From: Emticicia sp965283955
Lineage (GTDB): Bacteria > Bacteroidota > Bacteroidia > Cytophagales > Spirosomataceae
Reading direction: 5' to 3'
DNA: 64,000 nt
Assembly (NCBI GenBank): GCA_965283955.1
Contig: CBDIQW010000001.1
Span: 1,736,001-1,800,000, forward strand
In this document: positions 44,837 through 53,950 of the stretch, piece by piece
How the letters are laid out: each line of letters starts with the position of its first letter
Position numbering within the stretch: the first letter of the stretch is position 1
Translations under genes and position numbers: made by a program
The notes under the pieces: model-generated
Told to the model about the DNA's origin: nothing
Database searches by the model: none
Seen by the model: the letters and a program-made list of their open reading frames with translations, nothing else

Positions 44837-46558
44837 ATGAAAAAAAACATTTTTCTCTTCGTCTTAATACAAATATCTTTAGTTTCTTATGCAAAGAAGA
44901 AGGAAAAAGTAGTTGTTTTTTCTAAACCAATAGATTCACTTTCTATTGCTAAAGGCCAAGTATTATTTACTCAAAATTGTACCAGTTGTCACCAAATCAA
45001 AACCGATGGTATTGGGCCAAAACTATCGGGTATTACGAGTATCACTTCGCCAGCTTGGGTAAAGAAATTTGTCAAAAACTCGCAAGATGTCATTGCGGCA
45101 GGAGATGAACGAGCTACACAAGTTTTTTTGAAATACAAAAAGGCAATTATGCCCTCGTACAGCCATTTGTCAGAAGCCGAACTTGATGCCATTATAGATT
45201 ATTTGGCCACAACAAAACCCATCAAAAATAATCTCAAGAAAGATTATGGCGAAGGTCTAAAAAATCCTATTCCCGAACCAATTGAAGTTTCAAATCTCGT
45301 TGTTGATGTAAAGCAATTTTCGCAATTCCCTGTTTCGAGCGAAAATGGAAAATATCCACTTACTCGTATCACCAAATTAGCTCCTCAACCAAGCACAGGT
45401 CAGCTTTTTGTCAATGATTTACGAGGTAAATTGTATAAAATAGAGGGTGATACACCTTTAGTTTACATGGATTTTGCCCAATTAATGCCCAATTTTATTC
45501 ATCAGCCAGGTTTAGCTTCGGGCTTGGGAAGTTTCGCTTTTCATCCAGATTTTTTGAATAATGGTTTACTTTATACCACTCACAGTGAGAAAACAAGTTC
45601 AGCAAAAGCCGATTTTGCTTATTCTGATTCGATAAAAGTTGCTTTACAATGGGTGCTTACCGAATGGAAAATTGACAATCCAGCTTCGGGAATTTTCTCG
45701 GGGAAATCTCGTGAAATGATGCGAGTAAATGTTGTTTCGGTCATTCACGGTGTGCAGGAAATTACCTTTAATCCAATGGCCAAAAAAGGCGATGCTGACT
45801 ATGGGTTTTTATACATCGGAATCGGTGATGGCGGGGCAGCCGAAAACGGTTACTCATTCCTGACCAACAAAGAAGAACGCATTTGGGGTAAAATCTTACG
45901 CATCGACCCAGCGGGCAGAAATAGTAAAAATGGTAAATATGGTATTCCTCCCACAAATCCTTATGTAAAATCGACCAATAAAAAGGCTTTGAAAGAGATA
46001 TTTGCGAGCGGTTTCCGAAACCCACACCGAATCATGTGGACGAGCAAAGGTGATATGCTGACCGTAAATATTGGTCATGCCAATATCGAATCTTTATACA
46101 AAATCGAAGCAGGAAGAAACTACGGTTGGCCGATTCGAGAAGGAAAGTTTATGATTCATACTGATGGTGATATGAATCAAGTTTATCCACTACCAGCTAA
46201 TGATAAAACCTATAACATAACTTATCCAGTAGCCACATTCGACCACGATGAAGCCAAGGCTATTACGGGCGGTTATGAATATACGGATAGTTTAATTCCA
46301 GCATTAAAAGGCAAATATCTGTTCGGAGATATTCCGACAGGAAGATTGTTTTATTTAGATGCCGCCAACCTCAAACAAGGGCAAACAGCAAAAATAAAAG
46401 AGTGGAAACTCACACTCAATGGCAAGTCCGAAACGCTAAGAAATTTGTGCGGAAACGATAGAATTGACTTGCATTTTGGCATTGATGCCCAAGGAGAAAT
46501 GTATATCATGACCAAAGCCGATGGCAGAGTTTATCAGATTATCGGAGCAAAAGAGTAG
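44837..46558 (+). CDS. cytochrome c - PQQ-dependent sugar dehydrogenase fusion
   Basis: The start is set at the ATG at 44837 (MKKNIFLFVLIQISLVSYA), which gives a signal peptide; the upstream part of the frame reads through the palindromic element. The product has 573 residues. The N-terminal cytochrome c domain has CTSCH at 48-52 and an axial Met probably in AIMPSYSHLSEAELD. The remainder is a six-bladed propeller of the glucose/sorbosone dehydrogenase type: HGVQEITFNP, YIGIGDGGAAENG, ASGFRNPHRIMW, NIESLYKIEAGRNYGWP. The natural role would be periplasmic sugar oxidation with electrons passed to the haem. A Gfo/Idh/MocA gene follows on the same strand. Confidence 0.88.
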   Translation: MKKNIFLFVLIQISLVSYAKKKEKVVVFSKPIDSLSIAKGQVLFTQNCTSCHQIKTDGIGPKLSGITSITSPAWVKKFVKNSQDVIAAGDERATQVFLKYKKAIMPSYSHLSEAELDAIIDYLATTKPIKNNLKKDYGEGLKNPIPEPIEVSNLVVDVKQFSQFPVSSENGKYPLTRITKLAPQPSTGQLFVNDLRGKLYKIEGDTPLVYMDFAQLMPNFIHQPGLASGLGSFAFHPDFLNNGLLYTTHSEKTSSAKADFAYSDSIKVALQWVLTEWKIDNPASGIFSGKSREMMRVNVVSVIHGVQEITFNPMAKKGDADYGFLYIGIGDGGAAENGYSFLTNKEERIWGKILRIDPAGRNSKNGKYGIPPTNPYVKSTNKKALKEIFASGFRNPHRIMWTSKGDMLTVNIGHANIESLYKIEAGRNYGWPIREGKFMIHTDGDMNQVYPLPANDKTYNITYPVATFDHDEAKAITGGYEYTDSLIPALKGKYLFGDIPTGRLFYLDAANLKQGQTAKIKEWKLTLNGKSETLRNLCGNDRIDLHFGIDAQGEMYIMTKADGRVYQIIGAKE

Positions 46559-46578
46559 CACAAGTTTCCAACTTGTGC
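46558..46578. repeat. CAAGTT palindrome, copy 1
   Basis: gcacaagtt (46558-46566), TCC, aacttgtgc (46570-46578). The constant core is CAAGTT/AACTTG; the outer three pairs (GCA/TGC) differ from the other copies. Confidence 0.65.
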
Positions 46579-46625
46579 GGCAGCAAATTGGCTTTTTGGA
46601 GTTCTATGTTTTGTAAATTTCATAC

Positions 46626-46646
46626 GAACAAGTTAGAAACTTGTTC
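46626..46646. repeat. CAAGTT palindrome, copy 2
   Basis: gaacaagtt, AGA, aacttgttc: same core and 3-nt loop as copy 1 with a changed but still paired outer stem (GAA/TTC). Confidence 0.65.
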
Positions 46647-46686
46647 TACCATAATCTCTATTCAACCTCAAACGATTCAGCAAACA

Positions 46687-47979
46687 ATGAAAAAATTTAC
46701 CCGCCGAGATATGCTCAAAGCAACCGTTCCGAGTTCGCTCGCTATGATGGCCATTCCTACCATTATTCCCTCTACTGCATTCGGTGCAAATGACCGAATG
46801 CGAGTGGCCGTTATTGGCATTAATGGCCGTGGCAAAGACCATATTTCGGGTTTTATGAAACAAGATAATGTAGAAGTTGCCACCCTCTGCGATGTCGATA
46901 ATGTTGTATTGAAAGCTGGTGCAAAGGCTTTTGAAGAAAAATATAGCAAAAAAGTAAATACCGAAGCAGATTTACGCAAGGTATATGAAGATAAAAGCAT
47001 TGATGCCGTGAGCATTGCCACACCCAATCATTGGCACGCTTTGGCGGCTATTTGGGCGTGTCAGGCAGGGAAAGATGTGTATGTAGAAAAACCAGCATGC
47101 CACAATATTTTTGAAGGCCGAAAACTGGTTGAAGCTGCCACAAAATACAACCGAATCGTACAGCACGGTGTACAGTTACGTAGTTCGGTAGCGATGCAAG
47201 AAGCCATCAAACATTTGCGAGACGGCCTAATCGGAAAAGTTTATATGGCTCGTGGAACAGTCTATAAATGGCGACCAGATATTGGCGATTTAGGAAAATC
47301 GGCTATTCCCGAAGGCCTCAACTGGGATTTGTGGCAAGGCCCTGCCCAAGCAAGAGAATTTAGCAAGAACTATGTGCATTACAACTGGCATTGGTTTTGG
47401 GAATATGGCAATGGCGATGTTGGCAATCAAGGTGTTCACGAAACCGACCTCTGCATGTGGGGTTTGGATGTAGGCTTGCCTGAGACCATTACAGCCGCAG
47501 GTGGAAAATATCTTTGGAATGACTGCAAAGAAACACCCGAAGTTTTAAGCACAACTTACAACTACCCAAAACAAGGAAAAGTGATTCAGATGGAAGTACG
47601 TCCGTGGATGACCAACAAAGAAGATGGCGTAGAAGTAGGTAATATATTTTACGGTGATAAAGGCTATATGGTTATCAATGGCTACAACGATTACAAAACT
47701 TTTCTCGGAAAAGAACGTACGCCTGGCCCCGCTCGGAATGCTGGTGGCGACCACTACAAAAACTTCGTTGAGGCCGTACGAGCCAAAGATAAGTCGCTAC
47801 TCAATGGGCCAATAGAAACAGGGCATTTAGCAGCAAGCATCGCTCATTTGGGCAATATTTCTTATCGTTTGGGCAGAACTTTGCACTTCGACCCAAGCAA
47901 AGAAACTTTCATCGGAGACAAAGAAGCCAATGCCATGCTTACTCGTAAGTATCGAAAGACCTTACGTTGTGCCAGATAA
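46687..47979 (+). CDS. Gfo/Idh/MocA-family oxidoreductase, Tat-exported
   Basis: The start is set at the ATG 46687 (MKKFTRRDMLKATVP), giving a twin-arginine signal with TRRDML and cleavage expected near AFG; the product has 430 residues. The Rossmann part begins RVAVIGINGRGKDHI, the conserved EKP appears in DVYVEKPACHN, and WHWFWEYGNGDVGNQGVHETD is the sugar-binding block usual for the Bacteroidota exported branch. The last seven residues are out of frame: dropping the A at 47959 restores RKPYVVPDKV and a stop at 47984-47986, the family end. The lesion is trivial for function. It may act with the preceding sugar dehydrogenase. Confidence 0.88.
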   Translation: MKKFTRRDMLKATVPSSLAMMAIPTIIPSTAFGANDRMRVAVIGINGRGKDHISGFMKQDNVEVATLCDVDNVVLKAGAKAFEEKYSKKVNTEADLRKVYEDKSIDAVSIATPNHWHALAAIWACQAGKDVYVEKPACHNIFEGRKLVEAATKYNRIVQHGVQLRSSVAMQEAIKHLRDGLIGKVYMARGTVYKWRPDIGDLGKSAIPEGLNWDLWQGPAQAREFSKNYVHYNWHWFWEYGNGDVGNQGVHETDLCMWGLDVGLPETITAAGGKYLWNDCKETPEVLSTTYNYPKQGKVIQMEVRPWMTNKEDGVEVGNIFYGDKGYMVINGYNDYKTFLGKERTPGPARNAGGDHYKNFVEAVRAKDKSLLNGPIETGHLAASIAHLGNISYRLGRTLHFDPSKETFIGDKEANAMLTRKYRKTLRCAR

Positions 47980-48003
47980 GGTTTGATTTGCCGTAAAACC
48001 CAT

Positions 48004-48040
48004 AAAAAAGCCCTACAAACTGAATTTTGCAGGGCTTTTT
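48004..48040. terminator. bidirectional terminator between Gfo/Idh/MocA gene and hemE
   Basis: aaaaagccctacaaa (48005) pairs with ttttgcagggcttttt (to 48040) with one mismatch; A-tract on one side and T-tract on the other suit termination of both convergent genes. Confidence 0.8.
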
Positions 48041-48048
48041 ACTTAACA

Positions 48049-48068
48049 GGCAAGTTAGAAACTTGTCC
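48049..48068. repeat. CAAGTT palindrome, copy 3
   Basis: caagtt (48051-48056), AGA, aacttg (48060-48065), with partly pairing flanks AGG and TCCT. Same core as at 46558 and 46626. Confidence 0.55.
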
Positions 48069-48072
48069 TACT

Positions 48073-49098
48073 TTATATCGTATAATTCTTCACTGTATCT
48101 ATAAAACATTTTACTTTCTCAGGGTCAGTATCAGGATAAACACCATGACCAAGATTCGCAATATATTTTTGTCCACCGAAGTTTTTAATCATCTTTTTGG
48201 TATGTTTTTCAATTTCTTTAAAAGAACCATACAAAACACACGGGTCGAGGTTTCCTTGTAGGGTTTTGTGCGGAATCATTCGGCGAGACTCCGTAATATC
48301 CATATTCCAGTCTAATCCTACCACATCACAATTCAATTTCGACATTTCTTTTCTCGCAAAAAATGCACCTTTGGCAAATACCGTTACTGGTACTTCGTTG
48401 ATGGCATCGCAGATTTGAGCAATGTAAGGCAATGAAAACTTACGGTATTGGTCGGGTGAAAGGATTCCTGCCCAAGAATCAAAAATCTGTACTAAATCTG
48501 CTCCGTGTTTGGCTTGGGCTTTTAAGTAAGCGATGGTAGTATCCGTAATTTTTTGTAGCAACGCATGAGCTAATTCTGGCTCAGAATAAAGCATTTTCTT
48601 GGCAATTGAAAAGGTTTTTGAGCCTTTTCCTTCAACCATGTAGCAAAAAATAGTAAACGGAGCTCCCGCAAAACCCAGTAGTGGTACACGCCCGTTTAGT
48701 TCTTTCTTTACAATATCAATCGCCTTCAATACATAAGCCAACTCATTTTCAGGATTAGCTATTCTTAAAGCATCAATATCTTTTTTACTTTGAATAACTT
48801 TCGGAAAAATTGGACCCTTTGATTCTACCATTTCATAAGGTAAACCCATCGCTTCTGGCACAACCAAAATATCTGAAAATATGATTGCAGCATCAGTTCC
48901 CAAAATATCTACTGGCTGAATTGTTACTTCGGCAGCCATTTCGGGAGTTGTGGCCAATTTTATAAAACTTCCTGCTTTTTCTCTTACAGCACGGTACTCA
49001 GGCAAGATACGTCCAGCTTGACGCATCATCCAAACAGGTACTCGCTCCACACGCTCGCCCTTGGCGGCACGTAATATTAAATCATTTTGTAATTTCAT
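48073..49098 (-). CDS. hemE: uroporphyrinogen decarboxylase
   Basis: The start is set at 49096-49098 (MKLQNDLILRAAKGE), giving 341 residues, the normal length. It removes four acetate carboxyl groups from uroporphyrinogen III. The signature VPVWMMRQAGRILPEYR holds the substrate-binding Arg residues, the catalytic Asp is in AAIIFSDILVVPEAMG, and GFAGAPFTIFCYMVEG and LVQIFDSWAGILSP follow in order. The last block includes GNLDPCVLYG and NLGHGVYPDTD. Convergent with the oxidoreductase gene across a shared terminator. The box TATCTTTG at 49110-49103 lies only 5 nt before the ATG, so it is unlikely to be its promoter unless the mRNA is leaderless. Confidence 0.96.
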   Translation of the reverse strand: MKLQNDLILRAAKGERVERVPVWMMRQAGRILPEYRAVREKAGSFIKLATTPEMAAEVTIQPVDILGTDAAIIFSDILVVPEAMGLPYEMVESKGPIFPKVIQSKKDIDALRIANPENELAYVLKAIDIVKKELNGRVPLLGFAGAPFTIFCYMVEGKGSKTFSIAKKMLYSEPELAHALLQKITDTTIAYLKAQAKHGADLVQIFDSWAGILSPDQYRKFSLPYIAQICDAINEVPVTVFAKGAFFARKEMSKLNCDVVGLDWNMDITESRRMIPHKTLQGNLDPCVLYGSFKEIEKHTKKMIKNFGGQKYIANLGHGVYPDTDPEKVKCFIDTVKNYTI

Positions 49099-49217
49099 TC
49101 CACAAAGATACAATTCAGCATATTTTATTGCTATAATTAGTTACGGAATTTTGCAGAAAACGGTTTTAGCACGATTAAAAAGATTTGTGAGATAAACGTT
49201 AACGAAACAAAATGCCA

Positions 49218-49246
49218 CAAAAAAGGCTACTTACGTGAAGTAGCCT
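49218..49246 (-). terminator. terminator of the DUF937-OmpA gene
   Basis: aggctactt (49224-49232) pairs with aagtagcct (49238-49246); on the minus strand the stem is followed by six T. Confidence 0.8.
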
Positions 49247-49284
49247 CAAGCGGTATGTGTTTTGTTGTTTTGGGTAATCGGGAG

Positions 49285-50496
49285 CTACTTTTTGGTAACT
49301 CTTACAGCAATACGTCGGTTTTGGGCTTTACCTTCTTCGGTATCATTGAATGCTACTGGAAACTGTGAACCATAACCTTCGGGGTCTAAACGCTTGGCAT
49401 CAATGCCCATCGCCACGAGAGCATTTACAACGCTCGTAGCACGGTCAGTCGAAAGTTTTTGGTTTACCGCTTCTTTGCCTACATTATCGGTATATCCACC
49501 AATTTTTAGATCAATCGGATATGCTTTCAAAATTTCAGCAATGTTGCGTACTTCTTGCATAGATGTCGAGTCAATCACAGCACTTCCTGTCTCGAATCTT
49601 AAGTCACGGAAATTAAACCAAGTGGTTTTATCAACTGGTTTAGATTTATCTTCAATAAAACTAATCAATTCGTTTTCAATACTTTTCTCATCAAAATTCA
49701 ACTCAACCCCTGTCGAAAGTGTTTTCTTTAATGAACTTACAAGTTCTGTTGCTTCACTATCAATATTAGCTACTGCTTCTGTTGTCGTATCTTCTACAAC
49801 TGCTGTATCTACATTTCGACAACTTTTCCAATAATATATAGCACCTAACAATAAACCTGCTAATAGCAACAGCGGAAGCCATGATTTTGGTTTTTTGTCA
49901 TTAGTTTCTTTTTTAAAATTATTAGCCACAGTTGACTTCGGATTTCCTAAAAAATCACCTAAATCTTCGATATTCAGTATGCTGCCAATCCCAGTAGGTA
50001 AAGCTGCTTTTACTGCATTTTTTTGGCTCATCAATAAACTTGCTAAGCCAGATGTACTTAAACCGTTAGTTATTACTTTTTTACCTAAAACATTCATCAA
50101 AATCGGAGCAACTAAACCTAAAAGAGATGAAGCCGAACCTGTTTTAATACTCGATGTATTTGAAATAAAACTACTTAATGCACCGAGTTTATCGCCAAAA
50201 ATGCTTCCTAAAAAACTGCTTCCTAAAGAGGCAAGAGTTGATGTACTTTTTATGTCGTCTAATAGTCCACCGAGATTATTAAGCACACCACCATCATATC
50301 CGCCTGTACGGATAGTACTCAGCAAATCCGATACTCCTTGAGTAGTAGAGGCATTTTGCATAACACCACCCAAAATAGCTGGCAAAGCACTCTCAATAGC
50401 GGAATACGTATTTTCTGTTGATTCACCAAGAAAGCTACTAATCTTTGATACGATTGAAGAAGTAAACTGTTCTTTAACTAAACCTAATAAATCCAT
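49285..50496 (-). CDS. DUF937 - OmpA-family protein
   Basis: It has 403 residues. The N-terminal part (about 1-190) is a DUF937/YidB-like domain: MDLLGLVKEQFTSSIVSKIS, then AIESALPAILGGVMQNAS and Gly/Ser/Leu-rich helical repeats. A Lys-rich linker and one membrane segment (SWLPLLLLAGLLLGAIYYW, near 205-224) follow. The C-terminal OmpA/MotB peptidoglycan-binding domain (about 285-403) has TGSAVIDSTSMQEVRNIAEI, KIGGYTDNVGKEAVNQKLS and AQNRRIAVRV. The likely topology is DUF937 part inside, OmpA domain in the periplasm. Role: anchoring the inner membrane to the wall; DUF937 function is unknown. Confidence 0.88.
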   Translation of the reverse strand: MDLLGLVKEQFTSSIVSKISSFLGESTENTYSAIESALPAILGGVMQNASTTQGVSDLLSTIRTGGYDGGVLNNLGGLLDDIKSTSTLASLGSSFLGSIFGDKLGALSSFISNTSSIKTGSASSLLGLVAPILMNVLGKKVITNGLSTSGLASLLMSQKNAVKAALPTGIGSILNIEDLGDFLGNPKSTVANNFKKETNDKKPKSWLPLLLLAGLLLGAIYYWKSCRNVDTAVVEDTTTEAVANIDSEATELVSSLKKTLSTGVELNFDEKSIENELISFIEDKSKPVDKTTWFNFRDLRFETGSAVIDSTSMQEVRNIAEILKAYPIDLKIGGYTDNVGKEAVNQKLSTDRATSVVNALVAMGIDAKRLDPEGYGSQFPVAFNDTEEGKAQNRRIAVRVTKK

Positions 50497-50590
50497 TCTG
50501 TATGTGTTTATCTAAAATTTCGTGGTAATATCATTCAGACTGCTTTATGAGAAAAAGTAACAAAGTGTAGAAGAAATTATTTTTCTTAAC

Positions 50591-50616
50591 AAAAAAGCCC
50601 CATTACTGGGGCTTTT
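50591..50616 (-). terminator. rocD terminator
   Basis: aaaagcccc and ggggctttt pair over a 6-nt loop, with further A/T on both sides; it lies 27 nt beyond the rocD stop. Confidence 0.85.
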
Positions 50617-50642
50617 ACATGGGAAATATGTGGTAAAGTCAA

Positions 50643-51878
50643 TTAAAAACTTTTTATCACATCCGATATAATCTCAACACAATCCCACATCTGAGGTTCG
50701 GTCATAACCAATGGCGGAGCAAGGCGAATTTTATTGCCATGCGTTGGTTTTGCTAATAGTCCATTGTCTTTAAATTTCATACAAATATCCCAAGCCAAGT
50801 CAGAGTCTTCGTGCGAATCCACCACGATTGCGTTCAACAATCCACGTCCACGTACTTGTGTTACGATATTTGTTTCATTTACCAATTTATTCATTTCTGC
50901 ACGGAAAATTTTGCCCAAATAATCGGCATTTTCAGCCAGTTTTTCATCTTTCACAACCTCCAATGCTTCCATCGCAACTGCACAAGCGAGTGGATTTCCA
51001 CCATAAGTTGAGCCATGTTCACCAGGTTTGATAGTCAACATAATTTCATCATCAGCTAAAACTGCCGATACTGGCAATACTCCACCCGAAAGGGCTTTTC
51101 CGAGAATAACGATATCGGGTCGAACATCTACATGGTTGATAGCCAGCAATCTACCAGTTCTGGCTATGCCTGTCTGAATCTCATCGGCAATAAATAATAC
51201 ATTACTGGCCTTGCACAAACGGTGGGCTTCTCTTAAATATTCATCATCTGGCACAACTACCCCAGCCTCGCCCTGAATCGGCTCGAAAATAAAACCAGCT
51301 ACGTACGGGTCATTGATGAGTGCTTCTTCGAGAGCTTCAATATTATTATACGGAACTGTCTCAAAACCTGTCATGTATGGCCCAAACTCTTTGCGTGCCG
51401 TTGGGTCGGTTGATGCTGAAACTACTGAAAGTGTACGACCATGAAAATTTCCTCCCGCAAAAATTATTTTAGCTTTATTTTCTGGAATTCCTTTTACTTG
51501 ATAACCCCATTTACGGCATAATTTCAAAGCAGTTTCTACTGCCTCAACGCCAGTATTCATCGGCAAAACTCTATCATACCCAAAATAATTAGTGATGTAT
51601 TCTTCATAACGACCCAACATTGAGCTATAAAAAGCTCTTGAAGTAAGCGTTAATTTCTGTGATTGCTCGATGAGTGCATTGATGATACGAGGATGGCAAT
51701 GCCCTTGGTTAACGGCCGAATAAGCCGAAAGAAAATCATAGTATCTTTTACCTTCGACATCCCAAACATAAACGCCTTCTCCACGGTCAAGAACGGCCGA
51801 AATTGGGTGATAGTTATGAGCTCCGTAGCGTTCTTCGAGTTCGATTAGTTGTTCGCTGAGTGAAATATCTGTAAGCAT
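50643..51878 (-). CDS. rocD: ornithine-oxo-acid transaminase
   Basis: It has 411 residues. A class III PLP aminotransferase converting ornithine and 2-oxoglutarate to glutamate semialdehyde and glutamate. Signatures of the ornithine enzyme: ERYGAHNYHPISAVLDRGEG at the start, FLSAYSAVNQGHCHP, LPMNTGVEAVETALKLCRKW, the cofactor block IADEIQTGIARTGRL and the PLP lysine in VILGKALSGGVLPVSA. A divergent Lrp-type regulator sits 185 bp away, typical of amino-acid catabolic genes under Lrp/AsnC control. A 9-bp inverted repeat 22 nt before the start is a possible operator. Confidence 0.95.
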   Translation of the reverse strand: MLTDISLSEQLIELEERYGAHNYHPISAVLDRGEGVYVWDVEGKRYYDFLSAYSAVNQGHCHPRIINALIEQSQKLTLTSRAFYSSMLGRYEEYITNYFGYDRVLPMNTGVEAVETALKLCRKWGYQVKGIPENKAKIIFAGGNFHGRTLSVVSASTDPTARKEFGPYMTGFETVPYNNIEALEEALINDPYVAGFIFEPIQGEAGVVVPDDEYLREAHRLCKASNVLFIADEIQTGIARTGRLLAINHVDVRPDIVILGKALSGGVLPVSAVLADDEIMLTIKPGEHGSTYGGNPLACAVAMEALEVVKDEKLAENADYLGKIFRAEMNKLVNETNIVTQVRGRGLLNAIVVDSHEDSDLAWDICMKFKDNGLLAKPTHGNKIRLAPPLVMTEPQMWDCVEIISDVIKSF

Positions 51879-51899
51879 AATTGTTGATGATTTATGTTC

Positions 51900-51925
51900 A
51901 ATGATAAAGTTATATTTTTATCATT
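51900..51925. promoter_or_regulatory. possible Lrp operator between rocD and lrp-like gene
   Basis: aatgataaa (51900-51908) and tttatcatt (51917-51925) form a perfect 9-bp inverted repeat with an 8-nt AT-rich spacer, as expected for a dimeric regulator. Position in the rocD leader suggests autoregulation or control of rocD. Confidence 0.45.
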
Positions 51926-52063
51926 GATAAATTTACATTTAAAATACACTACAAATATGTTAAAATGACTTGATATTTTTCACAAACAAGTTATATTTAC
52001 CTTAAAATCAACTAATAAAGCATTTTTTATTTAAAAACTATCAATATAAAAATATTTTAACTT

Positions 52064-52531
52064 ATGACAAATGAAAATAATTTAGATGAATTTGACAAGA
52101 AAATCTTGATTCAGCTCGAAAAAGATGGAAGAAAACCTTACTCTGAAATAGCTAAAAACCTTAATATCTCGAATACGATGGTGCATCAACGGGTTACACG
52201 CATGAAGAAAATCGGGATTCTAAAAGGTGCGGGAATTATTTTGGACGAAAGAAAACTCGGCTATGAATGGAGTGCATTTACGGGTTTGGTACTGAAAGAA
52301 GATTCTGATTCAAAAACGATCATCGAAGAACTTCGTAAAATTCCCGAGGTAACAGAGTGCTATTATATCACCGGACAATATACACTCTACATAAGAATTG
52401 TAGCAAAATCGAACGAACACATGAGAAGTGTGTTATATGATAAAATAGACCATATTTCGGGAATCCTGAAAACCGAGTCAATGATTGATTTTGGTGCAGC
52501 CTTTAAGCGAAATGTGAGTGTGGAGCTGTAA
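52064..52531 (+). CDS. Lrp/AsnC-family transcriptional regulator
   Basis: It has 155 residues. The N-terminal helix-turn-helix covers about 7-55 (LDEFDKKILIQLEKDGR, YSEIAKNLNISNTMVHQRV) and the C-terminal RAM (AsnC) domain covers about 70-150, with VTECYYITGQYTLYIRIVAK carrying the Gly-x-Tyr-x2 pattern of the effector site. It diverges from rocD and probably regulates it in response to ornithine, arginine or a related amino acid. Downstream follow 259 bp without a gene, containing a GC-rich perfect hairpin. Confidence 0.92.
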   Translation: MTNENNLDEFDKKILIQLEKDGRKPYSEIAKNLNISNTMVHQRVTRMKKIGILKGAGIILDERKLGYEWSAFTGLVLKEDSDSKTIIEELRKIPEVTECYYITGQYTLYIRIVAKSNEHMRSVLYDKIDHISGILKTESMIDFGAAFKRNVSVEL

Positions 52532-52623
52532 TTATTCCACAGTGATTGTTAATTTTTCAAAAAAACCTTCGTTTTATTTCAGCAATAAACTAAATAGTTT
52601 TTTGTTAGGTTATATTTTAAGAC

Positions 52624-52656
52624 AGCGACGGCATCGCTTTGAGCGATGCCGTCGCT
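52624..52656. repeat. 15-bp perfect GC-rich hairpin with TTG loop
   Basis: agcgacggcatcgct (52624-52638), TTG, and the exact complement (52642-52656). Same geometry (15-bp stem, TTG loop) as the hairpin at 5585-5617 with different stem sequence. Only a short ATTT follows, so it is a poor terminator by standard rules. Confidence 0.8.
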
Positions 52657-52790
52657 ATTTCCGTACAAATCAATGGAATAATACCAAATAATATTCGCCT
52701 TAGTCTATCAAAACAATGGGTTGTAATATTGAAAACCAAATATTATTTTTGTAAAAAAGATTCTTTAGATCAACAAACGAAGCCTTACCA

Positions 52791-53939
52791 ATGCCTAAAA
52801 TTTATTTAGATAATGCTGCTACAACTCGCCTTGATGATGAAGTTTTGCAGGCAATGTTACCTCTAATGACCGAAAACTTCGGTAATCCTTCATCCATTCA
52901 TTCACACGGGCGACAAGTTCGTTCGGCTATCGAAAAGGCACGTAAAACCGTAGCGAGCTTAATCAATGCCTCTCCTTCCGAAATCTTCTTTACTTCGGGC
53001 GGCACTGAAGCTGATAATACAGCCATTACGTGTAGCATTGATACTTTTGGGTTAAAGCACGCTATTACTTCGCCTACGGAGCATCATGCAGTTTTGCATA
53101 CGCTCGAATATTTGGCCAAACAAGGCACAATTGAGTTAAGTTTTGTGAATCTTGACGAAAAAGGACACGTTGATTTAGTACACTTAGAAGAACTTTTAAG
53201 TACAAAACCACGTAGTTTGGTTTCGTTGATGCACGGAAATAATGAAATCGGAAATTTGATAGATTTGGAAAAAGTAGGTGAAATCTGCAAAAAATACGAT
53301 GCCATCTTCCATTCGGATACTGTACAAACAATGGGTCATTATAAACACAATGTACAAAATACTAAAATAGATTTTCTGGTTGGGGCGGCTCATAAATTCC
53401 ACGGACCAAAAGGTGTTGGTTTCTTGTATATCAATGCCGACAGTAAAATTCATCCGTTTATTCACGGTGGGTCGCAGGAGCGTAATATGCGTGGTGGCAC
53501 CGAAAATGTTTATGGCATTGTAGGTTTAGCCAAAGCTCTTGAAATAGCCTACAAAGAAATGGAGCAACATAAAACCCACATAGAAGGCTTAAAACGTAGA
53601 ATGATTGAAAAACTGAAAGCCGCCATTCCTGACGTAAGATTTAATGGAGATTCTGATAATCTGGAGCGTACTCTTTATACAGTTCTGAATGTGAGCCTTC
53701 CGCCAAGCGAAGACAACGATATGTTGTTGTTTAACCTTGATATTGCCCAAATTTCGTGTTCGGGCGGTAGTGCCTGCACAAGTGGCTCAGATGTAGGTTC
53801 ACACGTACTGGGGGCTTTAAACGTACAGCCAGAGCGTGGAAATGTACGTTTCTCTTTCGGCAAATATAATACAGCTGAAGAGATTGATAGAGTGGTTGAA
53901 GTGGTAGCTGGACTTTACGAGTCTGCACCTCAAGACTGA
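52791..53939 (+). CDS. cysteine desulfurase, NifS/IscS family
   Basis: It has 382 residues. A class V PLP aminotransferase that takes sulfur from cysteine for Fe-S clusters and thio-modifications. The start IYLDNAATTRLDDEVLQAM, the block FFTSGGTEADNTAI, PTEHHAV (cofactor-stacking His), HSDTVQTMGH, the PLP lysine in AAHKFHGPKGVGFLY, and the catalytic-loop Cys in CSGGSACTSGS are all present. Loop length suggests the IscS/NifS group I type and not SufS. No iscU or iscR is adjacent. A hairpin follows at 53951. Confidence 0.93.
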   Translation: MPKIYLDNAATTRLDDEVLQAMLPLMTENFGNPSSIHSHGRQVRSAIEKARKTVASLINASPSEIFFTSGGTEADNTAITCSIDTFGLKHAITSPTEHHAVLHTLEYLAKQGTIELSFVNLDEKGHVDLVHLEELLSTKPRSLVSLMHGNNEIGNLIDLEKVGEICKKYDAIFHSDTVQTMGHYKHNVQNTKIDFLVGAAHKFHGPKGVGFLYINADSKIHPFIHGGSQERNMRGGTENVYGIVGLAKALEIAYKEMEQHKTHIEGLKRRMIEKLKAAIPDVRFNGDSDNLERTLYTVLNVSLPPSEDNDMLLFNLDIAQISCSGGSACTSGSDVGSHVLGALNVQPERGNVRFSFGKYNTAEEIDRVVEVVAGLYESAPQD

Positions 53940-53950
53940 CCTTATTCTGA

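Noticed and set aside
49103..49110. TATCTTTG as hemE promoter box
   Set aside because: It lies only 5 nt from the start codon and has no -33 partner; a leaderless mRNA would be needed.
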